64,000 bases of DNA. Origin: Armatimonadota bacterium (GTDB taxonomy: Bacteria > Armatimonadota > DTGP01 > JAKQQT01). Positions 32,835 through 42,268 of the stretch are shown here, in pieces. The stretch covers positions 1 through 64,000 of the forward strand of contig DASXVS010000053.1 in the NCBI GenBank assembly GCA_036504095.1. The letters are read 5' to 3'. The translations under genes and the position numbers were made by a program. The notes under the pieces were generated by a model. It saw only the letters and a program-made list of their open reading frames with translations. It ran no database searches and was not told the origin of the DNA. Position 1 is the first letter of the stretch, and every line of letters starts with the position of its first letter.

Positions 32835-34358
32835 CTACAGGTCGTTTCCGCAATACGACAGGTTGAAACTCTTGTTGCACACAGGGAAATCCCCGATGAG
32901 GTTGCCCCGGACGGCGATGGCGAGACCGGTCCAGTTGTTGAGGCTGGGATCCTTGATGGCGTACCGGGCGATGCGGCCGGTTTCATCGGTCGTGATCCAG
33001 TGGATCAGCTCACCGCGCCACGCTTCCACAACCCCAATACCTGCCGCATTCGGCGGGAGAACACCTGCGATTTCCACGCGCGCCGGCGACACAGGCAGGT
33101 CGTCGAGCAGAGCACGGATGATGGCGATGCTGCTCTCGATCTCGTCGGCGCGAACCCGTGCCCGGGCCAGGACATCGCCTTCGGTGTAGCGGGCGGCGAC
33201 CGGCGCGCCCGCCGGGTAAATGCCGTGCGGGAAGGCCGCCCGCGCATCGTAACGGCCGCCGCTGGCGCGCCCCGCAGGGCCCACCATTCCGAAATCCTTC
33301 GCCAGCGCGGAAGACAGCCGACCGCAGCCCTCCATCCGGTCCAGAACGCCGGGGTTCTCCAATATTAACGGCACGTGCCGGCGCACCTGCTTGTGCAGCG
33401 CATTCAGGCCTTCGATCATCTCGCCCCGACGGGCATCGTCGATATCCCGGGCAACTCCTCCCGGCACAATGTACCAGCGCTGGCGCCGGTTGCCGGTCAG
33501 CGTCTGGGCGAGGGCCAGCGCCGCGCCGCGCATGGGGGGGAACAGCGTTGGTCCGATGTTGTAGCCGATATCGCCGGCAAGCGCGCCGAGGTCGCCGATG
33601 TGGTTGGCCAGGCGCTCGATTTCAAGGGCAATGGTGCGCAGCGCCTCCGCGCGGGGCGGCGGGGTAACACCGAGCATCTGCTCCACAGCGACCGCGTGCG
33701 CCAGAGCATTTCCCGCGGCGGTATCCGTGCTCGCGGACTCCGCAAGAAAGCGCGTCTGCGCAAGCGGGGCCTCGGCCAGTCTCCGCTCGAGCCCGCGATG
33801 CTGGTACCCCAGCCTGATCTCCAGGTTGGTGATAATCTCGCCCATGCAGCTAAAACGGAAATGCCCGGGCTCGATGATTCCCGCGTGGATAGGGCCAACC
33901 GGGATCTCGTGGATGCCCTCACCCTTGACCTTCATGAACGCGTAAGGTTCGCACGGTATGGGCGTCCCGCTCGCGCCGGACTCCAACGGAGCAAGATCAG
34001 GCACCCAGACAGGAGCGTGGAGGCGAAGCGTCTTCCAGCGCGGGTGGCCAACCGCTCGGAGGCCGAACATCTCGCCGGCCGCCCGCTCCATCCAGTGTGC
34101 GGCCGGGACAAGGGCGGTCATCGACGGGTACTCCCGCACCCCATCCGGCAGCGCAGCGGAGCAGATCACGCCGCTCCCCGTGGCGGTATCGAGCAGCAGA
34201 GCCTCCAGGGCCAACCGTCCGTTGGCGAGCACGCGCGCGGTGAGGTGGCCAAGCCGCCAGCCAGGCTTCTTTAATTGGCTCCGAACGGTCTCGGCCATTG
34301 CCTCGGGCGTCGTCTCGGTCTGTTGATAGCGTGATCCGGTGGGAAGGTTGAGTGTCAT
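32835..34358 (-). CDS. Ehr-type complex: NuoCD/HycE-like large subunit lacking NiFe ligands
   Basis: 507 residues. NuoC-like part about 10-120 (YPSMTALVPAAHWMERAAGE MFGL), then NuoD/HycE-like part (HEIPVGPIHAGIIEPGHFRF, IRLGYQHRGLERRLAEAPLA, IALEIERLANHIGDLGALAG). The N-terminal RxCGxC motif of [NiFe] hydrogenases is replaced by RFLAESASTDTA (203-214). The C-terminal DPCxxC is altered to DFPVCNKSFNLSYCGNDL, leaving Cys 494 and 503. So no normal NiFe site. ATG overlaps the HyfF-like stop (ATGA). It matches the energy-converting-hydrogenase-related (Ehr) class rather than formate hydrogenlyase. Confidence 0.88.
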   Translation of the reverse strand: MTLNLPTGSRYQQTETTPEAMAETVRSQLKKPGWRLGHLTARVLANGRLALEALLLDTATGSGVICSAALPDGVREYPSMTALVPAAHWMERAAGEMFGLRAVGHPRWKTLRLHAPVWVPDLAPLESGASGTPIPCEPYAFMKVKGEGIHEIPVGPIHAGIIEPGHFRFSCMGEIITNLEIRLGYQHRGLERRLAEAPLAQTRFLAESASTDTAAGNALAHAVAVEQMLGVTPPPRAEALRTIALEIERLANHIGDLGALAGDIGYNIGPTLFPPMRGAALALAQTLTGNRRQRWYIVPGGVARDIDDARRGEMIEGLNALHKQVRRHVPLILENPGVLDRMEGCGRLSSALAKDFGMVGPAGRASGGRYDARAAFPHGIYPAGAPVAARYTEGDVLARARVRADEIESSIAIIRALLDDLPVSPARVEIAGVLPPNAAGIGVVEAWRGELIHWITTDETGRIARYAIKDPSLNNWTGLAIAVRGNLIGDFPVCNKSFNLSYCGNDL

Positions 34359-35806
34359 GGCAGCCTGTGCCCTCCCGTCGCCAGCGCGCCGAGAAACGAC
34401 ATCACCGGCGGAGCCAGCGCCAATCCGGTCGCGAGGGTCGCGATCAGCAGCGCCGCCGGCACGGCGCCCCAGGCGGCGGCCGGCTTCCGTACAAGCGTTT
34501 GCGCCTTCACTCCGAACAGCATCGGCGTAACGTGCGACATCAGGGCGACGAACGCGACGGTGAGCCCCAGGATGACCAACGCCGCGGCGAGCGGCTGCCC
34601 CGCGGTGAAGGTATCCCGCAGCAGCAGCCACTCGCTGATGAACGTCCCGAACGGAGGGCTTCCCGCGATGGCGAACGTCGCCGCGATGAGGGCAACGCCC
34701 CACACCGGTGAGATGGCCAAAAGACCGCGGATCTTTGACAGGGCTTTTGTGCCGTATGCCTGCAGGATGCCGCCGCTGAGCAGGAACAGCGCCACTTTCA
34801 CGAGACTGTGGTTCAGAGCGTGGAGGATGAAGATCGGCGTTGCGCCTATGCCGATGGCAAGCGTCAGGAGCCCGACGTGCTCCACGCTGGAGTATGCCCA
34901 CATCCGCTTGAGATCGCGCTGGCGCAGCAGTAAAAGGGATGCAGCCAGCACTGTGATGACCCCGCCCGGCACGAGCACCTGTCGCACCAGGTCACCCTGC
35001 CCGGCGGCCCGAGCTACCTGCGCTACGCGCCAGATGGCCACCAAGGCACAGTTCAGGAGCGCGCCGGACAGCATCGCCGAGGCGGGCGCTGGCGCCTCGC
35101 TGTGCGCGTCGGGCAGCCAATTATGGAGCGGGAAAATACCCGCCTTCACACCGTAGCCCAGCACGCAGAACGCGAACGCGAGGCGGACCAGATGCGGATC
35201 GAGCCGCGGCCCACGCGCGACAATCTCGCCGAATACAAGGGTTGGCGTTCCTCCGGCCGCGTGCTGGGCGGCCAGCAGGAGCACCGTGCCAAACAGGGCG
35301 AAGGCGATGCCGACGCTGCACAAGAGAAGGTACTTCCAGGTGGCCTCCAGCGAGTGGCGGGTGCGATGGTGGTACACGAGCGGGGCTGAGAGCAGCGTGG
35401 TGGCTTCCATCGCGATCCACATATAGCCCAAATTGTGGGCCAGCAGAACACAGTACATCGCCGAGAGGAACAGGCCCGACAGCGTGTAGAACGAACAGAA
35501 TCGGCGGTCCGAGATGTCCGGGTCGTCCGCGCGCTCGGCGGGCAGGAGAACGGCCGATTGCACCAGCGCCGCCGCGGACACGAGGGTTGTGATGAGCAGG
35601 AATGCCGCCGTCATGCCGCCGATACCGAGGCTGCCCACCTCCGTTTCGCCGCGGCCGAAGGCCGGTCCGCAGACCCACACCACCATCGCGACCTGCCCCA
35701 GCATCAGTACGGCGGATACAAACGGCAGCCGTCGCGCGGTCCTCGGAAACAGCCCCAGCACGGCCATGATGCCGGGAAGGACGAATATAAGCGGCCAGGC
35801 GTTCAA
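34355..35806 (-). CDS. Ehr-type complex: HyfF-like proton-conducting membrane subunit
   Basis: 483 residues, about 14 helices, Mrp/NuoL/N-type. IAMEATTLLSAPLVYHH carries the helix-5 Glu, and GYGVKAGIFPLHNWLPDAHS then EAPAPASAMLSGALLN carries the helix-7 Lys and the broken-helix region used for ion movement. A later Lys is in HSLVKVALFLLSGG. Overlaps the HyfE-like gene upstream and the large subunit downstream by four bases each. Confidence 0.9.
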   Translation of the reverse strand: MNAWPLIFVLPGIMAVLGLFPRTARRLPFVSAVLMLGQVAMVVWVCGPAFGRGETEVGSLGIGGMTAAFLLITTLVSAAALVQSAVLLPAERADDPDISDRRFCSFYTLSGLFLSAMYCVLLAHNLGYMWIAMEATTLLSAPLVYHHRTRHSLEATWKYLLLCSVGIAFALFGTVLLLAAQHAAGGTPTLVFGEIVARGPRLDPHLVRLAFAFCVLGYGVKAGIFPLHNWLPDAHSEAPAPASAMLSGALLNCALVAIWRVAQVARAAGQGDLVRQVLVPGGVITVLAASLLLLRQRDLKRMWAYSSVEHVGLLTLAIGIGATPIFILHALNHSLVKVALFLLSGGILQAYGTKALSKIRGLLAISPVWGVALIAATFAIAGSPPFGTFISEWLLLRDTFTAGQPLAAALVILGLTVAFVALMSHVTPMLFGVKAQTLVRKPAAAWGAVPAALLIATLATGLALAPPVMSFLGALATGGHRLP

Positions 35807-36447
35807 TGGCGGAGCCCCCGCAACTGCGTGACGTCGATGTGCTCGAAACTTCGGTTCAGTCGGAAGATCACCAGCCCGGCCACCAGGACGGCGACCAGCA
35901 CGTCGAAGACCACGCCCATCTCGATGATCAGCGGCATACCGGCCGTCTGCGTGAGGCTGTAGGTGAAGATCCCGTTCTCGAGGACCAGGAACCCGATCAC
36001 CTGGCTGAGCGCGAGCCGCCGGGTGAGCATAAGCAGCATGCCGATGAGCATCAACGTGAGCGCGACGCCCGCGCTGCCGGAGCTTCCGAGCCCGGGAACG
36101 GCGAAGCGGGGCGCCAGGATGTACCCCACGGCGAGGAGCCCAAGCCCGATCAAAAGCGTGAGCGCCGGGCTCAGCATCACGCCGCCGTCCCGCTGTATTC
36201 CCAGGCGTCTGGAGGCCCAGGCGAGGTATCCCGGGATGCCGATCGCCTTCACCGTCAGCACCACAATCCCCAGCACCATAAAGTGCGGCGCGCCTTGCTC
36301 AACCGATATCTCCATCGTCGCCAGCGCCAGCAGCGCAGTCTGCGCGGCCAGTCCGCGGATCATCATCGGCACTCGCACAAGGCCGCACATCCAGATGGCC
36401 AGCAAGCCGGCGGTCCCCGTGATCACATCGTTCGTCGTCAGAACCAT
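35803..36447 (-). CDS. Ehr-type complex: HyfE-like (NuoK/MrpC-like) membrane subunit
   Basis: 214 residues, six to seven hydrophobic helices: VITGTAGLLAIWMCGLVRVP, HFMVLGIVVLTVKAIGIPGY, SQVIGFLVLENGIFTYSLTQ and MGVVFDVLVAVLVAGLVIFR. The VLENG Glu is the conserved residue of HyfE/NuoK. Start ATG at 36447; TTG at 36465 would overlap the upstream gene and is a close alternative. ATGA overlap with the next gene. Confidence 0.88.
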   Translation of the reverse strand: MVLTTNDVITGTAGLLAIWMCGLVRVPMMIRGLAAQTALLALATMEISVEQGAPHFMVLGIVVLTVKAIGIPGYLAWASRRLGIQRDGGVMLSPALTLLIGLGLLAVGYILAPRFAVPGLGSSGSAGVALTLMLIGMLLMLTRRLALSQVIGFLVLENGIFTYSLTQTAGMPLIIEMGVVFDVLVAVLVAGLVIFRLNRSFEHIDVTQLRGLRH

Positions 36448-36451
36448 CCGC

Positions 36452-37363
36452 TCAACCCTTCGCAACGGCGAGCAACGCCGCCAGCAGACTCAATCCCACG
36501 GAGTAAACAAGGAAACCCGGCACGCTCCGCCATTTGAGCTTTACCAGTACCCCCTCGGCCATCGCCACCACAACGCCGATGCCGAAGAGCCATGCGACGC
36601 TCAACGCATAGCGCGGCCCATCCGCGAGCGCAAGGAATCCGGGAACCGTGCGCAGCAACGTCTGCGCCGCCAGACCCAACAGCACGCACGAACGCAGCGC
36701 CACGGCATATTCCACAAGGGCGAGGTTCCGGCCGCTGTTCTCCAGGATCATCGCTTCGTGCACCATGGTGAGTTCGAGGTGCGTGGTCGGGTCATCGACC
36801 GGCATCCGGGAGAGTTCGGCAAGCGCCGCGACCACAAGGGCGACCCCGACGAGGCCCGCGATGATCGGATCCATGGGCGCCGCGTAGATCTTGGCGAGAT
36901 CGGTGCTTCCGGCCCCCAGGGCCAGGGCGGCCAGGCCGGCGATTACGGCCGGCTCGATCAGCAGCGAAATGGTGGCCTCGCGGCTGGCGCCCAGCCCTCC
37001 GAACGCCGATCCGGTGTCCATCGCCGCCAGCAGGCTCACAAATCGGCCCAGGCCCATCAGATAGACTACCAGGATCAGGTTCGTCGCCCCGCCCCAGGAC
37101 GGCGGCAGGAGCGGCCCCGCCCAGGGCACGAGGCAGGCGGTCGCCAGCGCCACGACCAACGCGATCCGAGGCGCCCACACGAACACCCAGCCGGCGTTCG
37201 TGCTGATGGTTTCGCCCTTCCGCAGCAGCTTGGCGATGTCAAAGAACGGCTGCCATACGGGGGCGCCTAGCCGTGTCTGCATCAACGCCTTCGCCTTCCG
37301 GATGACTCCGACCAGCAGAAGCGGGAGGACGGCCAGGTTCACGAACAACAGCACGGTATTCAT
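36452..37363 (-). CDS. Ehr-type complex: HyfC/NuoH-like membrane subunit
   Basis: 303 residues. IRKAKALMQTRLGAPVWQPF, FDIAKLLRKGETIS, GSAFGGLGASREATISLLIE, PAVIAGLAALALG and ALAELSRMPVDDPTTHLELT MVHEAMILENSG are the signature loops that contact the quinone-binding side in NuoH and its hydrogenase counterpart. ATGA overlap with the HyfB-like gene. Anchors the soluble arm to the membrane. Confidence 0.92.
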   Translation of the reverse strand: MNTVLLFVNLAVLPLLLVGVIRKAKALMQTRLGAPVWQPFFDIAKLLRKGETISTNAGWVFVWAPRIALVVALATACLVPWAGPLLPPSWGGATNLILVVYLMGLGRFVSLLAAMDTGSAFGGLGASREATISLLIEPAVIAGLAALALGAGSTDLAKIYAAPMDPIIAGLVGVALVVAALAELSRMPVDDPTTHLELTMVHEAMILENSGRNLALVEYAVALRSCVLLGLAAQTLLRTVPGFLALADGPRYALSVAWLFGIGVVVAMAEGVLVKLKWRSVPGFLVYSVGLSLLAALLAVAKG

Positions 37364-39330
37364 ACGCGCACCGCCATCCATATCAGGATCGCCAGCGCGA
37401 TCGCGACGTAAAGCAGGTACTGGTGAATGCTGCCGGCCTGAAACCGCATCAGGAAGGTCCCGGCGCCCCGCTGCACGGCCTGCAGGAACGGTGCGTACAC
37501 GCGCGTTTCCAGGTACGGCTCGTGGGTTGCGCTCACGTCCACCCCCTCGGGGAAGAGGCGGCGGCCCCGGCCTTTCACGCGGATCTCGATGGAGTAGCGG
37601 TACACCGCGCCGAACAATCGCGAAATTGGCTGGGCGAAACTGGTGGCCGTATATTGCGTGCGCGGACCAAGAGGGCCGAAACCGCAGTCCCATGTCGTAT
37701 ACTTCCGCGCCGGTTGCCGTTGAGCGAGGTACGCCATCCCGAGGACGACGGCCGCAAGCCCGCCCAGCAAGGCCAGCGCGAGAACGGCGGAAGGCAGGGT
37801 CCATGCGGACGCCAGCAGGGGCTGTTCACCCGGCGCGGTTACGATGCGGGCCAACGGGCCGAGCGCCAGCGGAACCGCCAGGCCGAGGGCGATACAGGCG
37901 GCGGCGAGGATCGCCTGGGCGGCGACCATGCCGGATGATCCCTCTGCGGCGTTGGCAGCCTGTTTGCTGCGCGGCGCGCCGAGGAACGCCACGCCGATCG
38001 CCTTCACGAAACAGGCCATCGCGAGGCCGCCGATCAAGCCGAGCCAGCCCATAAGGCAGAGCGCGCCCAGCCGGACTCCGGCGGCAGGCCCCAGGAGCGC
38101 CATACCGAAAAAACCCTGGTAAAGCAGCCATTCGCTGGCGAAGCCGTTCAGCGGCGGCAACGCGCAGATGGCCGCGCTTCCAACCACAAAGGCGGCCGCC
38201 GTGTATGGCATACGGTGTACCAGGCCTCCCAGCGCCTCGATGTCGCGGGTATGCGCCCGAGCGTCGACAACCCCCGCGCCCAGAAAAAGGAGGCTCTTAA
38301 AGACAGCGTGGTTCAACGTATGGAAGAGGGCGGCGGCCAGCCCCAACTGGGAGAGGAGCGCGTTGTGCTGCGCCCGTCCGGCGATGGAAAGCCCGAGCCC
38401 CATCAGGATGATGCCGATGTTCTCTATGCTGTGGTAAGCGAGGAGGCGCTTCAAATCGTGCTGAAGCAGCGCAAACAGCACCCCCCAAAGCGCCGATATC
38501 GCGCCGAGGACCAGGAGTATCGGCCCCAGAGCGGGAACGTTCAGGTGTTCGCCCACCACGAACAGGCGGACCATGGCGTAGATGGCGGTCTTGATCATCA
38601 CCCCGCTCATCAGGGCGGAAACCGGCGCAGGCGCGGCGGGGTGCGCGATCGGCAGCCAGAGGTGGAACGGCCAGCAACCGGCCTTGGTCGCGAGGCCGAC
38701 GAGGATCAGCAGCGCCGGTCCCAACGCCGCCGCGCCGTTCAGATGCCAGTCGGTGAACGTCCAGGTACCGGTGAGGTGATGCGCCCACAGGAATCCGGCC
38801 ATCAGGAACGAGGTGCCCACGCGGGTGGCGCCCAGGTAGATGAGCGCCGCGCGCTGCGTGCCGGGCTGGGTGTGGTCGCTGGCAACGAGAGCGAACGAGG
38901 AAAGCGCCATTACCTCCCACGCCACGATGAAGGCGATCGCATTGCCCGCCAGCACGACGCCGCACATGCTCATCAACAGCAGGACGAATCCGGACCAGAC
39001 GAACCCCAGCGGCACGCGCTCACGAAGGTGGTGCAGGTACCCAGGTGAGAAGACCGCCGTTACGAATCCGATGAAGCCGATGATGCCGAGGAACCATCGG
39101 CTCAGCGCGTCAAAGACAAGGAGAACGGGCGCATCGCCAAGGAAGACCGTGAGCGGCAGGCGAACCGTGCAGTCACCGCAAAGCGCGGCGGCCAGGACCA
39201 GCAGGCAGCCCAATGCGGCCAGGACCGGAAGGGTCGGTCCCTTCGCCCGCGGGAAGGCCAAGCCTATGATCATGGCGGCGATCCACGCGAAAAAGGCGGC
39301 TGCGCACCAAACGGTGCTGCCGCCCCCCAT
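37360..39330 (-). CDS. Ehr-type complex: HyfB-like large antiporter subunit
   Basis: 656 residues, about 16 helices; first gene of the operon. NAIAFIVAWEVMALSSFALV has the helix-5 Glu; GLATKAGCWPFHLWLPIAHP then AAPAPVSALMSGVMIKTAIY the helix-7 Lys; HTLNHAVFKSLLFLGAG the helix-8 Lys; LPPLNGFASEWLLYQGFF follows. TWDCGFGPLGPRTQYTATSF is typical of the HyfB C-terminal extension. ATG at 39330 is used; a TTG at 39354 in frame is possible. No strong ribosome site for either. Confidence 0.9.
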   Translation of the reverse strand: MGGGSTVWCAAAFFAWIAAMIIGLAFPRAKGPTLPVLAALGCLLVLAAALCGDCTVRLPLTVFLGDAPVLLVFDALSRWFLGIIGFIGFVTAVFSPGYLHHLRERVPLGFVWSGFVLLLMSMCGVVLAGNAIAFIVAWEVMALSSFALVASDHTQPGTQRAALIYLGATRVGTSFLMAGFLWAHHLTGTWTFTDWHLNGAAALGPALLILVGLATKAGCWPFHLWLPIAHPAAPAPVSALMSGVMIKTAIYAMVRLFVVGEHLNVPALGPILLVLGAISALWGVLFALLQHDLKRLLAYHSIENIGIILMGLGLSIAGRAQHNALLSQLGLAAALFHTLNHAVFKSLLFLGAGVVDARAHTRDIEALGGLVHRMPYTAAAFVVGSAAICALPPLNGFASEWLLYQGFFGMALLGPAAGVRLGALCLMGWLGLIGGLAMACFVKAIGVAFLGAPRSKQAANAAEGSSGMVAAQAILAAACIALGLAVPLALGPLARIVTAPGEQPLLASAWTLPSAVLALALLGGLAAVVLGMAYLAQRQPARKYTTWDCGFGPLGPRTQYTATSFAQPISRLFGAVYRYSIEIRVKGRGRRLFPEGVDVSATHEPYLETRVYAPFLQAVQRGAGTFLMRFQAGSIHQYLLYVAIALAILIWMAVRV

Positions 39331-39532
39331 AATAGTTTCAAGTGTGGCTGGCAATCGATTCGTTCCGGAGATGGTCGTACAATATTGGCCCGCGATACGC
39401 TGAATGGGTGGGCCGGCTCACGTCTGAGTATAGATTGCGGCGCCACGCATGGATTCGCCGACAGGCCTGAGTCCGCCGTGTCGCCGTGAATGGCGGGGGC
39501 GTCCCTGTATCCAATTTCTTCGTAAGGACCGT

Positions 39533-39561
39533 TTGAGAAGGCCGAAAGAAGTTCACATAGT
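39533..39561 (+). promoter_or_regulatory. Candidate promoter for the response regulator operon
   Basis: TTGAGA at 39533, 17-bp spacer, CATAGT at 39556: five and four matches to the sigma-70 -35 and -10 boxes. Lies in the 300-bp gap between the divergent Ehr-type operon and the regulator gene. Nothing else is recognised in that gap. Confidence 0.4.
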
Positions 39562-39630
39562 TGTTCGAGTGCCGGGTCCGGGACGGGCGATGCCGTACCC
39601 GTCGCTGGGGCAATGTCCAGGAGGCAGGAA

Positions 39631-40377
39631 ATGGCAAACATACTGGTGATCGATGACGAGCCGAACATCCGCACGATGGTCCGCATGGCGCTCGAGCAAA
39701 GAGGCGATCGTGTGGAAGAGGCTGACGACGGCCTCGACGGCCTCGAGCAGTACGGCGATGGAGCCGGTTGGGACGTCGTGCTTCTGGATCAACGGATGCC
39801 GGGTATCGAGGGGCTGGATGTCCTCCGGCAGATGAAACGGCTGGCGCCACGGGCAAACGTGGTCATGATGACCGCCTTCGGGACTCTGGACCTGGCGGTG
39901 GACGCGATGGCGGCGGGCGCGACCGATTTTTTGCGCAAGCCATTTTCGCTGGAGATGCTGCGGGGCGCCGTCGAGGCGGCGCAGCGGCATCACGCCGTCG
40001 CGACGCCCGAGCCCGGTGAAAACCGCCTCGTCTTCACCACGTTCAACGGCTACCGCATCGAACCACTCCGCGAACCGGCCAAACGCAGGAGCGGCGAGAT
40101 CCAGCAGACGGCGGCGGTGCGGGCGCCGAACGGCAATCTGACACCGTGCGTGGTCGTCTTTCCGCCGGACCTCGTGGAACAGATCCACCGCAAGGTGGGA
40201 GATTCGGACTGGCCCGTTATGGATCGCTTCTGGCAGGGACTGGCGGAGGAGATGCTGGCTCACTACGTTTGGCACAACGCCAGCGTGCCCATCGGAGCGT
40301 TCCTCCGCAGGGGAGACTACGGACCGTACCTGGATCACTGGCTCAACGCGGTGTCCGGAGACCGCCAGGCAGCGTAG
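39631..40377 (+). CDS. Response regulator with receiver domain and unrecognised output domain (1)
   Basis: 248 residues. Receiver: ILVIDDEPNIRTMVRMALEQ (acidic pair), VVLLDQRMPG (phospho-Asp), MMTAFG (Thr switch), DFLRKPF (Lys). Residues about 135-248 form an output domain with FTTFNGYRIEPLREP, TPCVVVFPPDLVEQIHRKVG and FWQGLAEEMLAHYVWHNASV. It recurs in the regulator at 42269 and is not a helix-turn-helix or enzyme type that I know. AGGAGG before ATG at 39631. Followed at 30 bp by a sensor kinase. Confidence 0.88.
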   Translation: MANILVIDDEPNIRTMVRMALEQRGDRVEEADDGLDGLEQYGDGAGWDVVLLDQRMPGIEGLDVLRQMKRLAPRANVVMMTAFGTLDLAVDAMAAGATDFLRKPFSLEMLRGAVEAAQRHHAVATPEPGENRLVFTTFNGYRIEPLREPAKRRSGEIQQTAAVRAPNGNLTPCVVVFPPDLVEQIHRKVGDSDWPVMDRFWQGLAEEMLAHYVWHNASVPIGAFLRRGDYGPYLDHWLNAVSGDRQAA

Positions 40378-40406
40378 CCCGTGGGGGCCCGAGGCAAGAG
40401 ACGGCG

Positions 40407-42263
40407 ATGATGAGAAACTTGAGGGTGCAGTTGCTCGCGAGCCATCTGACGCTGGTTGCGCTCATGGTGGTGATGATGGCGGGGGCGGTGGTCAACTTCC
40501 TTCACCTGGGCCGCTCCATCGATCGTATCCTTCAGGACAACTACAAGAGCGTGGCGGCGGCGCAGGATATGAAGGACGCGCTGGAGCGCATCAACAGCGC
40601 CAACGCCTTCCTCCTGGCGGGCCAGCCGGAGCGGGCGCGCCGGCAGTACGAAACTTACCGCACCCGGTTTCACGCGGCCTACCTGATCGAGGCGCACAAC
40701 ATCACGGAACGCGGGGAAAAGGTGATCACCGCCGACATCGGTGATCGGCTCTGGCCGGACTTTGAGCGAAACACGCAGCGGTTCCTGTACGCGAAACCTC
40801 CCATCCCCGTTCCCACGGCGCGCGCGTACTACTTCGGCACCCTGCAACCCGATTTTGTGCACTTGAAACAACGGGTGCAGGACGTCCTCAACCTGAACCA
40901 GATGGCGATCCTGCGCGCGGACCAGCGCGCCAAGGCCGAAGCACGGCAGGCGTCGCGCGTCGGCATCGCAATGACGGTGGGCGCCCTCGTTCTGGCATTG
41001 TTCTTCGCGCTCCGAGTGATCGGCTCCTCGCTCACGCCGCTCCGGACGCTGGCGCGGCAGGCGGAGGAGATCGGCGCCGGCCATCTGGACCAGCGCATCG
41101 AATTGCACCGCGAGGATGAGATCGGCAACCTGGCCGCTTCCTTCAACCACATGGCGGAAAGCCTTCGCGAGGCGCACCGCAGGGAAGAGGAGCGGCTTCA
41201 CCGCGCGGAACGAATGTCGGATGAAGCCCTTGAAAGCCTGTACGATCCGGTGGTGGTGACCGACGGCGAGGGGCGCGTTGTCCACCTGAACCGGGCCGCC
41301 GAAGGGTTGTTCGGGCCAGCGGCGCGCGCCGCCGGCCGGGCGGTCAGCCAGGTCATCAACGATCCCCGCGTCGCGAAGGGCGTGGAGCGTGCCATTCGGC
41401 AGGAACGGGTCTCCGCCGAGGAGGGTGAAAGCGCCTTCGTGGCGCTTTCCTCCGGGGAGGCGGAGCGGACATACCGACTGCGCGTTACTCCGATGAGGGA
41501 CAGCGATGACACGCTGCTCGGCGCCGTTGCGGTTCTTGAGGACGTCACCCATCTGCGGCAGTTGGACCGCCTGAAGACCGAGTTCATCAGCGTGGCCAGC
41601 CACGAATTGCGCACCCCGGTAACGTCGCTTCTGCTCGCGGTGCAGTTGATGGAAGAAGGCGCGACGGGCCCTCTCACGCCGGAGCAGCGGGAAGTTGTCG
41701 CCGCCCAGCGACAGGACCTGGAGCGGCTCCAGCGCATGATGCGCGACCTGCTGGACCTCACCCGTCTGGAAGCCGGCGTGGAGCCTCCGCGGTTTGAGAT
41801 CGTTCCGCCACGCGAGCTGATCGAGGCGGCCGTGGCATCGGTGGCCCCGCAGGTTGAGGGGCAGGGCATAACGCTCACATCGGAGATTCAGGCGGACCTC
41901 CCAACGGTGCGGGCGGACCGCGCGCAGCTGACGCGGGTGCTGGTGAATCTGCTGAACAACGCGGTGCGCCACACGCCGGAAGGCGGCCGGATCACCGTTC
42001 GGGCATTCGATGCGGACGATAAGGTGGCGTTTGAGGTGAAGGACACGGGGGTGGGAATCCCGAAGGAATACCTGCCGCGCGTTTTCGAACGATTCGTGCA
42101 GGTGCCAGGCGCCACGCGCGGCGGGGCGGGGCTCGGCCTCTCCATCGCAAATACTATCGTCCACGCACACGGTGGGGACATCCGGGCCGAGAGCGAGCCT
42201 GGGCAGGGCAGTGTGTTCACCTTCAGGTTGCCGGCCGTTGGCCGCCCGAAGGGTGAGGGGTGA
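40407..42263 (+). CDS. Membrane sensor histidine kinase (HAMP-PAS-HisKA-HATPase)
   Basis: 618 residues. Helix 1 at about 8-32, a periplasmic helical sensor domain of roughly 150 residues (four-helix-bundle style, rich in E/R), helix 2 near 190-210, then HAMP, PAS (DALESLYDPVVVTDGEGRVV; the first D is E in the protein), HisKA SVASHELRTPVTSLLLAVQL, N box LVNLLNNAVRHTPEGG and G boxes DTGVGIP, GGAGLGLSIANTIVHAHGG. Layout resembles KinB. Sits between two regulators with the same output domain, probably one operon; its stop overlaps a GTG of the next frame. Confidence 0.93.
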   Translation: MMRNLRVQLLASHLTLVALMVVMMAGAVVNFLHLGRSIDRILQDNYKSVAAAQDMKDALERINSANAFLLAGQPERARRQYETYRTRFHAAYLIEAHNITERGEKVITADIGDRLWPDFERNTQRFLYAKPPIPVPTARAYYFGTLQPDFVHLKQRVQDVLNLNQMAILRADQRAKAEARQASRVGIAMTVGALVLALFFALRVIGSSLTPLRTLARQAEEIGAGHLDQRIELHREDEIGNLAASFNHMAESLREAHRREEERLHRAERMSDEALESLYDPVVVTDGEGRVVHLNRAAEGLFGPAARAAGRAVSQVINDPRVAKGVERAIRQERVSAEEGESAFVALSSGEAERTYRLRVTPMRDSDDTLLGAVAVLEDVTHLRQLDRLKTEFISVASHELRTPVTSLLLAVQLMEEGATGPLTPEQREVVAAQRQDLERLQRMMRDLLDLTRLEAGVEPPRFEIVPPRELIEAAVASVAPQVEGQGITLTSEIQADLPTVRADRAQLTRVLVNLLNNAVRHTPEGGRITVRAFDADDKVAFEVKDTGVGIPKEYLPRVFERFVQVPGATRGGAGLGLSIANTIVHAHGGDIRAESEPGQGSVFTFRLPAVGRPKGEG

Positions 42264-42268
42264 GCGGG

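Noticed and set aside
32063-39330. Formate hydrogenlyase or complex I
   Set aside because: The NiFe ligands and proximal cluster Cys are missing, and there is no formate dehydrogenase, hydrogenase maturation gene or the full 14-subunit nuo set; Ehr-type is the better fit.
40335-42170. 611-residue open frame opposite the histidine kinase
   Set aside because: Shadow of a high-GC gene; no recognisable motif, while the forward frame has all kinase boxes.
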